Source of the DNA: Myotis daubentonii
Lineage: Eukaryota; Chordata; Mammalia; Chiroptera; Vespertilionidae
NCBI RefSeq assembly: GCF_963259705.1
Contig: NC_081851.1
Coordinates: forward strand, 12,622,145-12,686,144
Length of the DNA: 64,000 nt
Reading direction: 5' to 3'
Made by a program: the position numbers and the translations under genes
The notes under the pieces: model-generated
The model's database searches: none
Told to the model about the DNA's origin: nothing
The model's input: the letters and a program-made list of their open reading frames with translations, nothing else
In this document: positions 55,113-64,000 of the stretch, piece by piece
How positions within the stretch are numbered: position 1 is the stretch's first letter
How the letters are laid out: each line of letters begins with the position of its first letter

Positions 55113-55615
55113 AAGAAAAGATTTGAAAGCAGGGGCTCAGTCGAACACCAGTGTTCATAGCAATATTCACAATAGTTGAAATTGGAAACAACCCCAATGT
55201 GTATGGAGAGATGACTGGATATACAATATGTGGTATATGCCTACAATGAAAAATTTAGCCTTTAAAATGAAGGAAATTCTGAGATGTGCTACAACATGGA
55301 TGAACCTTGAGGATGTTATACCCAACATAACATAAATACTGTATAATTCCACCTTCATGGGGTACTTTGCTTTGAATAGGTAAATTCATAAGAACAGAAA
55401 ATATAATAGAAGCTGAGGGAGGGAGAAAGGGGGAGTTGTTGAATTGGCAGTTTCTGTTTGGGATAATGGAAAAGTTCTGGAAATGGATAGAATTGAGGCT
55501 ACACAACTTTATTATGAATGAATGTATTTAATGGTACTGAATTTGTACACCACAAAATGGTTAAAATGGTAAATTTTACATTATGTATATTTAACCACAA
55601 TTAAAAAACCCACAA

Positions 55616-56552
55616 AATACCATTAAATAATTTCAAGTGATTGTTAGGCATGCTAGTGAAAGTTGAATGGCATTTCCTAGTTTTTGTTTTGCAAGATGAA
55701 AGGGAAAGTTTAGTTTTTCTAAAGATTTTTTTCTGACTGTCTAAGAATGATAACATCATTAAGAAACCTGTAGGTTATGAATAGCTCTTCTGGTAATCTT
55801 TAGTTTTATAAAGGACATAAGGTCAATACTGGTTGAGCCACGGTTTGAGGTCACTTTTGTGGCAAGGCTTCTATCTAGTAGATTTTTAAATTTTTGTCTA
55901 CTCTTTTTTTAAAATTTATTTACACACATAGTTTATCTTTTCTTATAATATTTATCATTAATTTCTTTAATTTTATTTTACCTTTTTTAGTTCCCATGGT
56001 GCATGGGTTGAGCTGGTGATAAGGTAGTATATAGCTATATGTCATAATTATTTATTTATTTTTAAAATCTTTCCTTTTGAAAGTATTATAGATGTCCCCC
56101 CTTTTTTATTGTCCCCTTATAGCTCACCACAATTTTTATTTAGATATTATTTGTTAAGAGGCTATTATTTAGATGCAATTCTTAGATAAGCATTTTGTTT
56201 TAATTTTAGGTATTTATCATATCACAGGGTAAGTGGGGAAAAGCCTACAATAAGTTTCTTTTTGGAATTTTATTGAACTTTTTGATTCGAAATGTATACC
56301 TCTTTTTTTCTTGTTCAAAACAAAATGAATAATTGTGGTTTTTGTCTAAGCATTTTTATATTATTTATTAAAGGAAGAGTCCCACATCTCTTTCCGGAGA
56401 AGGTGCTGTGGAGACTGTGGAAATGACAACAAAGAGCCTCAAATCTCGTGGAGAAAGTGCTTTGGAGACTGGAAATGACAACAGAGGATTTAGAAGATCA
56501 CTAAAGTCATTTAGGTTTTTTGATATTCCTTTCATTTTTAGGCATTGTGATT
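55616..56552. other. AT-rich DNA with a small tandem duplication
   Basis: At about 56397-56478 a module beginning GGAGAAGGTGCTGTGGAGAC is followed by a diverged copy GGAGAAAGTGCTTTGGAGAC. The words GGAAATGACAACA and GATTTAGAA recall Tigger1 coding sequence, but the match is too short to call. The rest is low-complexity T-rich DNA. Confidence 0.4.
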
Positions 56553-56774
56553 ACTTAATTTTTAAAATGTTTTAATTGCTTTTAGGGCCAGGAAGGGGGA
56601 GGGAGAGAGATAGAAATATCCTTGATGAGAGAGAATCACCAGTTGGCTGTGTCCTGCACACTCCCTCCTGGGAATAAAACCGGAAACCTGGGCATGTGCC
56701 CTGGTCAGGAATTGAACCATGACCTCTTGGTTCATGGATTGATGCTCAACCACTGAGCCACACCTGCTGGGCCA
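56553..56774 (-). mobile_element. Ves SINE with 11-bp target duplication
   Basis: Minus copy flanked by GCATTGTGATT (56542-56552 and 56775-56785). Confidence 0.93.
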
Positions 56775-56785
56775 GCATTGTGATT

Positions 56786-57044
56786 TTCTTTTTCATATTC
56801 TTAGATCAACTTAATGTGAAAATGGAACTTGAATTGCTTTAATTTTTATTTTTTATTATTTTTTTATATACTGCCCTTGACTTCAAGGAGCCCACAGTGT
56901 AGGACATGATTTTTATTTTGTAGTATTTAGCAGTATTTTTAATAAAAGGGCACTATACATGGACTCAGAGAAGATAACAGGTGAAAATGAGGACTCTGGA
57001 CTGGAGGATCTTAAAGGTTCCTTTCTCATTCATAATCTCTGATT
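56786..57044. other. Spacer next to L1-D
   Basis: AT-rich DNA, nothing recognised. Confidence 0.5.
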
Positions 57045-57324
57045 CTTTTTTTTTTTATTGCTTAAAGTAATACAAAGGGTATTACATATGTGTCCATTTC
57101 CCCCCCACCCCCGCCCTAGACAGTCCCCTAGCTCCCCTATCCCCCAGTGTCTTATGTCCATTGGTTATGTTTATATGCGTGCATACAAGTCCTTTGGTTG
57201 ATCTCTTACCCCCCTACCTCCTGTCCCCCAACCCTCCCTGGCCTTCCCGCTGCAGTTTGACAATCTGTTTGAGGCAGCTCTGCCTCTGTATCTATTATTG
57301 TTCAAAAGTTTATAATGGTCTCTA

Positions 57325-60300
57325 TTATCCATGAATGAGTGAGATCATGTGGTATTTTTCCTTCATTGACTGGCTTATTTCACTTAGCATAATGCTCTCC
57401 AGTTCCATCCATGACGTTGCAAATGGTAAGAGTTCCTTCCTTTTTACAGCAGCATAGTATTCCATCGTGTAGATGTACCACAGTTTTCTAATCCATTCAT
57501 CTACTGATGGGCACTTAGGCTGTTTCCAGATCTTAGCTATGGTGAATTGTGCTGCTATGAACATAGGGGTGCATATATCCTTTCTGATTGGTGTTTCTGG
57601 TTTCTTGGGATATCTTCCTAGAAGAGGGATCATAGGGTCAAATGGGAGTTCCATTTTCAGTTTTTTGAGGAAACTCCATAGTGTCTTCCGTAGTGGCTGC
57701 ACCAGTCTGCATTCCCACCAGCAGTGCACGAGTGTTCCTTTTTCTCCACATCCTCTCCAGCACTTGTCTTTTGTTGATTTGTTGACGATAGCCAGTCTGA
57801 CAGGTGTGAGATGGCACCTCATTGTTGTTTTGATTTGCATCTCTTGGATGATTAGTGACTTTGAGCATGTTTTCATATGTCTCTTGGCTTTCTGAATGTC
57901 CTCTTTTGAAAGGTGTCTATTTAGGTCCTTTGCCCATTTTTTCATTGGATTGATTATCTTCCTTTTGTTAAGTTGTATGAGTTCCCTATAAATTTTGGAG
58001 ATTAGGCCCTTATCAGATATGACATAGGCAAATATGTTTTCCCATGCAGTGGGTTTTCTCATTGTTTTGTTGATGGTTTCTTTTGCTGTGCAGAAGCTTT
58101 TTATTTTGATGTAGTCCCATTTGTTCATTTTCTCTTTCGTTTCAAGTGCCCTAGGAGCTGTATCAGTGAAGAAATTGCTTCGGCATATGTCTGAGATTTT
58201 GTTACCTTTGGCTTCTTCTAGAATTTTTATGGTTTCCTGTCATACATTTAAGTCCTTTATCCATTTTGAGTTTATTTTTGTGTATGGTGTAAGTTGGTGG
58301 TCTAGTTTCATTTTCTTGCATATATCTGTCCAATTTTCCCAACACCATTTATTGAAGAGACCATCTTGGCTCCATTGTATGTTCTTGCCTACTTTGTCAA
58401 ATATTAACTGAGCATATTGGTTCGGGCCCATTTCTGGGCTCTCTATTCTATTTCATTGATGTATATGCCTGTTCTTGTGCCAGTTCCAGGCAGTTTTGAG
58501 AACAGTGGCTTTGTAATACATCTTGATATCTGGTATTGAGATCCCACCTACTTTTTTCTTTTTCAGGATTGCTGCAGCTATTCGGGGTCTTTTTTTATTC
58601 CAGATGAATTTTTAGAGAGTTCGTTCTAGATCTATGAAGTATGCCGTTGGTATTTTAATGGGAAGTGCGTTGAATTTATAGATTGCTTTGGGTAGTATGG
58701 ACATTTTAATGATGTTGATTCTACCAATCCATGAACACGGTATGTTCTTCCATCTGTTGATGTCTTCCTCTATATCTTTTTTCAACGTCCTGTAGTTTTC
58801 TGAGTACAGGTCTTTTACCTCTTTAATTAAATTTATTCCAAGTAGCTTAATTTTTTTGGTGTGATGGTAAATGGGATTGTTTTTATAATCTCTCTTTTGG
58901 AAAGTTCACTATTGGTGTATGGAAATGCCTCAGATTTCTTGGGGTTAATTTTGTATCCTGCTACATTGCCAAATTCATGTATTAAGTCTAGTAGCTTTTT
59001 GATGGAGTCTCTAGGGTTTTGTATGTATAATATCATGTTGTCTGCAAATAAGGACAGTTTTACTTCCTCTTTTCCAATTTGGATGCCTTTTATTTCTTCT
59101 TCTTGCCTAATTGCAATGGCTAACACTTCCAGTACTATGTTGAACAGGAGTGGATAGAGGGGGCATCCCTGTCTTGTTCCTGTTCTTAGGCAAAATGGTG
59201 TTAGTTTTTGTCCATTGAGTATGATGTTGGCTGTGGGCCTGTCATATATGGCTTTTATTATGTTGAGGTATGATCCTTCTACTCCCGCCTTACTGAGAGT
59301 TTCCATCAAAAATGGGTGTTGAATTTTGTCAAATGCTTTTTCTGCATCAATTGATATGACCATGTGTTTTTTTTCTTTCAATTTGTTTATGTGATGTATC
59401 ACGTTTATTGATTTGCAGATATTGTACCATCCTTGCATTCCTGGGATAAATCCTACTTGGTCATGGTGTATGATCTTTCTGATGTACTGCTGGATCCGAT
59501 TTGCTAAGATTTTGTTGAGGATTTTGGCATCTATGTTCATGAGGGATATTGGCCTGTAAGTCTCTTTCATTGTGTTGTCTTTACCTGGTTTTGGTATTAG
59601 GGTGATGCTGGCTTCATAGAATGAGCTTGGAAGTGTCCCTTCCTCTTGAATTTTTTGTAGTAGTCTGAGGAGGCTAGGTTTTAGTTCTTCCTTGAATGTT
59701 TGGTAAAACTCCCCTGTGAAGCCGTCTGGTCCTGGGCTTTTGTTTGATGGAAGCTTTTTGATGACTGCTTCAATTTCTTCCATAGTTATTGGCCTGTTGA
59801 GATTTTTAGATTCTTCCTGATTGAGTTTTGGAATGTTGTATTTTTCTAGGAATTTGTCCATTTCCTCCAGGTTGTCTAGTTTGTTGGAGTAGAGCTGTCC
59901 ATAGTATTTTTTAACAATCGTTTGTATTTCTGTGGGGTCTGTTGTTATTTCACCTCTATCGTTTCTGATTTTGTTTATTTGGGTCCTCTCTCTTTGCTTC
60001 TTGGTGAGTCTGGCTAGAGGTTTGTCAATCTTGTTGATTCTTTCAAAGAACCAACTCTCAGCTTCATTGATTTTCTGTATTGTTTTTTTGGTCACTATGT
60101 CATTTATTTCTGCTCTAACCTTTATTATCTCCTTCCTTCTGCTCACTCTGGGGTTTTCTTGTTGCTCTTTTTCTAATTCTTTGAGGTGTAGAGTTAGATG
60201 ATTTACTACTATTTTTTCTTCTTTTTTGAGTTAGGCCTGTAGAGCTATAAACTTCCCTCTCAGGACTGCTTTCATTGTGTCCCATAAGTTTTGGATTGTT

Positions 60301-61143
60301 GTGTTTTCATTGTCATTAGTTTCCAGGATGTTTTTAATTTCTTCTTTGATCTCATTGGTAACCCAATCAATATTTAATAGCATGCTATTCAGCTTCCAGG
60401 TGTTTGAGTATTTTGGGTTGTTTTTATTGTAGTTTATTTCTAATATTATGCCATCGTGGTCTGTGAAGATGCTTTTTATAAATTCAATCTTCTTGAATTT
60501 GGGGATACTTTGCCAGTGACCCAATATATGGTCTATTTTTGAATATGTCTTATGGGCACATGAGTAGAATGTATATTCCCTGGCTTTGGGGTGAAGTGTT
60601 CTGAAGATGTCTATTAAGTCCATCTGATCTAGTGAGTCATTTAGGATTGCTGTATCTTTGCTGATTGTTTGTCTAGAGGACTTATCCAGTGCTGTCAGTG
60701 GTGTATTAAAGTCCCCTACTATGATTGTATTGTTGTCGATCTCTCCTTTGATATCTTCCAGGAGTTTTTTTATGAATTTGGGTGCTCCTGCATTGGGTGC
60801 ATATATGTTTACCAGGGTTATTTCTTCTTGTTGTATTGATCCCTTTAGTATTATGAAATGGCCTTCCTTATCTCTTGTTATGGCCTTCACTTTGAGGTCT
60901 GTTTTGTCCGATATAAGTATTGCTACCCCAGCTTTCTTTTCCTTTCCATTTACTTGAAAGATATTTTTCCATCCATTCACTTTCAGTCTGTGTGAGTCCC
61001 TTCTAATGAGGTGGGTCTCTTGTAGACAGCAGATGTATGGGTCATGTTTTTTTTATCCATTTAGCCACTTGATGTCTTTTGGTTGGAGCATTTAGTCCGT
61101 TTATGTTTAAAGTTATTATTGAAAGGTACTTGTTTGTAGCCAT
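57325..61143 (-). pseudogene. L1-D ORF2, full span but broken; catalytic FADD altered
   Basis: The ATG is at 61143 and the stop at 57325-57327, a span of 3819 nt, the normal ORF2 length. The endonuclease lies mainly in 60980-60231 ([20 protein letters not shown] onward) after a frameshift near 61050. The reverse transcriptase lies in 60146-58833 (437 codons). The palm motif reads FADN at 59048-59037 because the second aspartate codon is AAC instead of GAC, which should abolish polymerisation. A stop follows near 58833, and the C-terminal part continues in frames 58431-58240 and 58128-57325 with the CX3CX7HX4C cluster near 57750-57700. It could not mobilise itself. Confidence 0.95.
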
Positions 61144-61192
61144 TTCTTTTTTTGTGTGGCTGTTTTCTTTCTGAGCTTTTTAGTTCTTCTAT

Positions 61193-62124
61193 TTATACCA
61201 GTCCCTTTAGCATTCCTTGCATTGCTGGCTTGGTGGTGATAAACTCCCTCAGCCTTTTTTTGTCTGTGAAGCTTCTTATTTCCCCTTCAATTTTGACTGA
61301 TAGCCTTGCTGGATAGAGTATTCTTGGATTCAGTCCTTTGCTTTGCATCACTTTGTAAATTTCCGTCCATTCTTTTCTGGCCTGCTGTGTTTCTGTTGAG
61401 AAATCATTTCATAATCTAATGGGAGAGCCCTTGTATGTAACCTTCCGTCTCTCTCTTGCAGCCTGTAAGATTCTCTCTTTGTCCTGAACATTTGCCATGG
61501 TAATTATGATGTGTCTTGTTGTGGGTCTTTTCGGGTTCACCTTGTTTGGGACTCTCTGGGCTTGTGTGACTTTTTTCTTCCCCACCTCAAGGAAGTTTTC
61601 TGATATTATTTCTTCGATTAGGTTTTCTAATCCTTGTTCCTCTTTCTGTTGTTCTGGCACCCCTATTATTCGTATGTTGTTCGTTTCATGTTGTCCCAAA
61701 GCTCCCTTAGGCTCTCCTCCTGTCCTTTAATTTTTTTCTCCAATTGCACTACATTTTGGGTGTATTTTGCTTCCTTGTCTTCTAATTCACTAATTCGGTC
61801 CTCCGCTTCTCCTAGTCTACTGTTGATACTTTCAATGGTGTTTTTTATTGCAGCGATATCACTCTTCATTTCTTCTTGGGACTTACTTAAGTTCTTGTTT
61901 TTTTCATCTGTTTCTTCTAGCTTCTTCCATATGTTATAGATTTTTTCAGCTGTTTCTTCTTGCTTCTTGGAGAGGTTGTCGATTTTTTCCTCCATTCGGT
62001 TTATGCACTCTAGGACCCTTATTCTGAATTCTTTTTCTGTCATGTTGCATGCCTCTGTATTACTTAGCTGCTTTTCTGGAGAGTCCTCCTTCTCTTTCCT
62101 TTGGGGGTTTCTTTGTCTACCCAT
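61193..62124 (-). pseudogene. L1-D ORF1, one frameshift and one stop
   Basis: Starts MGRQRNPQRKEKE at 62124. The first frame runs 152 codons to about 61666 and includes the whole coiled coil (for example KIDNLSKKQEETAEKIYNIW and RLGEAEDRISELEDKEAK). A shift near 61690 moves the RNA-recognition-like domain (IIGVPEQQKEEQGLENLIEE) into another frame, which stops at 61409. The C-terminal domain then continues to the natural stop at 61195-61193. It supplies the coiled-coil portion missing from the open frames of L1-B ORF1 and was used here as the reference. Confidence 0.92.
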
Positions 62125-63954
62125 GTTTTATCTCACTGACATATCTAGATGTTGATTCGTTCATTGGCTGCTCCCTGGGTGGCAGTGACTCCTTGGTCTG
62201 TGCCTGCTCTTCGGGTGGTTGCGGTAGCAGCTGCTCCTCAGTTGGCAGCAGCTCCTCTGGTGGGTGCTGTTCACAGCTGTTGTTGCTCTTCTGGCTTGGG
62301 GGAGTAGGCTTCACGTACAGCTGCTGTTCCTCAGCAGAGGGTGTGGTGCTCAGGAGGCTGCTGTTGCTTGGATCTGCTGTGTTGATTTAAAGGCACAAAA
62401 TACAACACAACAAGGCACCACGTACCAGTCACTAAACACAAATATATTCACGATATTAATAACCCCAAATAAAGGTGACCACCTGAATTAAGAGAATTAG
62501 GGGATAAGGAAGAAGAAAGAGAAAAAGATAAAAGAGAAAAAAGAAAAGAAATGTAGGGACCAAAAAAAGGAGTGCAAAAATGAAATTGGGAAAAAGGAGG
62601 GGGGAAAATAAAAGCGAGAAAAGAAAAGAAAAAAAAAAGAGCGAAAAGAGAGAATGAAGTGGAAGAGGGGAAGAGACTTTTTATATGAGGAGAATACTCC
62701 TATAGAACCACCACTAATCCCAACAAATTCTAGCAACAGCTCCCTGGAGATGGATGCAAACTAGAAACAACTAATAATATAACGATGAAAATAGAATGGA
62801 GGACACTAATCCCAAAATAAAATAAAGAAAAAATAAAATGGCACTTTAAAAAATGGTAAAATAGTAGCAGTAATAATACTGGTAAAAGATTAGAAGGTAG
62901 TAATTAAAAGGGTAAAATCAGGTGATGGAGAAAGAAGAAAAAAAATGGAAAAAATAGGAAAAAATTGGTTTCTTAGTTAAAAGGTGAAAAATGAAAAAAA
63001 TAATTTGCAGTAGTGAAGGTCCTTCGGTTCTTCTATTCTTCAGTCTGGCTCGCCTTTAGTCCTGCCAGGTATTCAGGAGAGTGTTGAGTTTCCCTGCGAT
63101 ACACTGTTCCTCTGTGTTGTAAACCACAGTTCTTATTTTAAAGCAGGTCGTATTTGTTTCCCAGACTGCCTTATTTTGTGTTTAGCAAAGTGTCAGTTTG
63201 TGGCTCAGCCTCTGGGTGGCAGTGTTCTGGGGTTGGCCTCTGAGGTTATAAGGCTTCTCTATCGCATTTAAAACTGATTTGGAAGGTCAACTATCCAGAG
63301 CTGGTTCCTTAATAGTTATCCGCTCTGTTTTGTTGCTGGGATTAAAATCCCTCTATTGGCCAGACCCTGTTAACTCCCAGGGACTGATCAGATTATTTTA
63401 ATCCTTGATCTCCTTCAGGGTGGAATCTGGGTGTGGCTGTGCTCCTTGCCTGGGGGCTGGGGGGAGGAGACTCACTCCCCAGAGAGAATGGCTGCCCTAG
63501 TCCTGGGCTCAGGGGTATCTCAGCACTCAATTCACTGCCACCTGTCCCGGCCCCCCTTCTCTCCTCAGTCTCTCCCCAGACTCCACTCCTCCGCACCCTC
63601 TCCCTCTCTTCAGCACAGGTGAGTGTCTGTATCCGAAATATCTTATGAACAGGATTCAGTGAAAACAAACAAACAAACGCAGGCCTCAGAAACGGGGAAG
63701 GCTTGGTTTCTGTAAGCTCTTTCCTTACCGGCACTGCATGGTCTGGTCAGCTCTTCAGGCTGCCACCTTTAGTCTCAGTCCTCCGTGATCACAGAACCCA
63801 GTTCTCAAATCCCCTGGCTGTGCCAGGAATCCCGTGGATCTCCTTTCCCCAGTCAGGGGCTGTGCGTGTCCCAAGGGACGTTGCTATCTGCCATGCGGTC
63901 TCCCTCTAACTCTCTGGGCTCAGAGGTCTGGCAAACTTTCCTTCCCTAATCCCT

Positions 63955-63991
<37 letters not shown>

Positions 63992-64000
63992 TTTCCAGGG
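62125..64000 (-). promoter_or_regulatory. L1-D 5' UTR (internal promoter region), incomplete
   Basis: L1 5' UTRs hold an internal RNA polymerase II promoter. The outer part (63360-64000) aligns with 14339-14960 of L1-B. The block 62430-63330 is absent from L1-B and includes a strongly A/G-rich plus strand (62475-62700) and AT-rich DNA. A pure T run of 32 bases (63957-63988) is an expanded A tract on the L1 strand; L1-B has about six A there. Confidence 0.75.

Larger units (their letters stand above)
54460..55615 (+). mobile_element. Ancient L1M 3' fragment with younger insertions
   Basis: Old L1 ORF2 end and 3' UTR: 'aatggccaatgagctcatgaaacagtgctcagc', 'gcaaatcaaaaccacagtgagatacc', 'taccatatgatccaacaattcc', and the end 'ggtaaattttacattatgtatatttaaccacaatt'. 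Two short younger L1 tails interrupt it (54748-54836 and about 54900-55112). Confidence 0.82.
57045..64000 (-). mobile_element. LINE-1 element L1-D, nearly full length, runs off the right edge
   Basis: In minus orientation: poly-A tail (T run at 57045-57056), G-rich 3' UTR, ORF2 (57325-61143), ORF1 (61193-62124) and a long 5' UTR (62125-64000). Alignment with L1-B places the missing 5' end about 155 bp beyond the window. It contains roughly 880 bp of 5' UTR (about 62430-63330) that L1-B lacks. Both ORFs are broken. If the ANAPC1-like gene is real and continues to the right, this element lies antisense in its intron. Confidence 0.96.

Noticed and set aside
56397..56500. Tigger1 coding fragment
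   Set aside because: Only two short phrases match and an internal duplication confuses the alignment; too little to call.
57473..57895. 140-codon plus-strand frame (and its twin at 19491-19913 on the minus strand)
   Set aside because: Antisense shadow of L1 ORF2; both L1 copies give the same antisense frame because the sense sequence is shared.
1..64000. CRISPR array, operon, phage or bacterial island
   Set aside because: No regularly spaced identical repeats, no compact gene blocks and overwhelming mammalian repeat content.

Overview
This window is nuclear DNA from a mammal, most likely a vesper bat (Vespertilionidae, Myotis-like). Three repeat groups seen together support this. There are Helitrons with HeliBat-type ends (start TCCTA...TAATATGCAAATTGACC, end in a short hairpin plus CTAG, inserted between A and T). 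There are about eighteen tRNA-derived Ves SINE copies. There is a SPIN-type hAT element, a family known for horizontal transfer. There is no bacterial or phage content, and nearly every long open frame belongs to a transposable element.

Layout. 1-5850: an old plus-strand L1 (L1-A) carrying a solo class II ERV LTR with a 6-bp target duplication and a 258-bp hAT element with a perfect 8-bp duplication. 5990-6447: a Helitron 3' end inside a second hAT remnant. 6448-14170: GC-moderate single-copy DNA without a recognisable gene. 14184-20366: a full-length L1 (L1-B) between 13-bp duplications. 20380-23641: single-copy DNA with one Ves SINE and MIR-like pieces. 23642-28101: a decayed gammaretrovirus-like (class I) provirus with a tRNA-Glu-type primer site, deleted pol and a folded-back LTR end. 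28293-33943: a dense field of Ves SINEs (two as tandem pairs), the SPIN element, a mini-Helitron and a nested ancient L1/Tigger/Ves stack. 36290-40293: an ancient L1 piece, a 674-bp young L1 3' end with a possible 3' transduction, and a complete 322-bp Helitron. 42664-45274: a MaLR LTR, Ves copies and a CpG-rich block.

The only sequence I can tie to a host gene is at 46814-48284: two exons with intact frames and splice signals matching the amino terminus of ANAPC1, the APC1 scaffold subunit of the anaphase-promoting complex. The CpG-rich block about 2 kb upstream could be its promoter. The encoded protein differs from my recollection of human APC1 at about 12 percent of positions, unusually high for this gene, and no third coding exon is visible in the remaining 15.7 kb. 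It is either a divergent or duplicated copy (possibly an unprocessed pseudogene) or the true 5' end of a gene with a large repeat-filled intron. 49641-51818 is a HAL1 element (ORF1 but no ORF2). 57045-64000 is a nearly complete minus-strand L1 (L1-D) running off the right edge.

I did not find a novel multi-gene system. The most informative observations are the precise insertion boundaries, the nested stacks, the paired-SINE and possible transduction insertions, the folded-back ERV LTR and the ANAPC1-like exons. Family names come from recognised motifs, not database searches.
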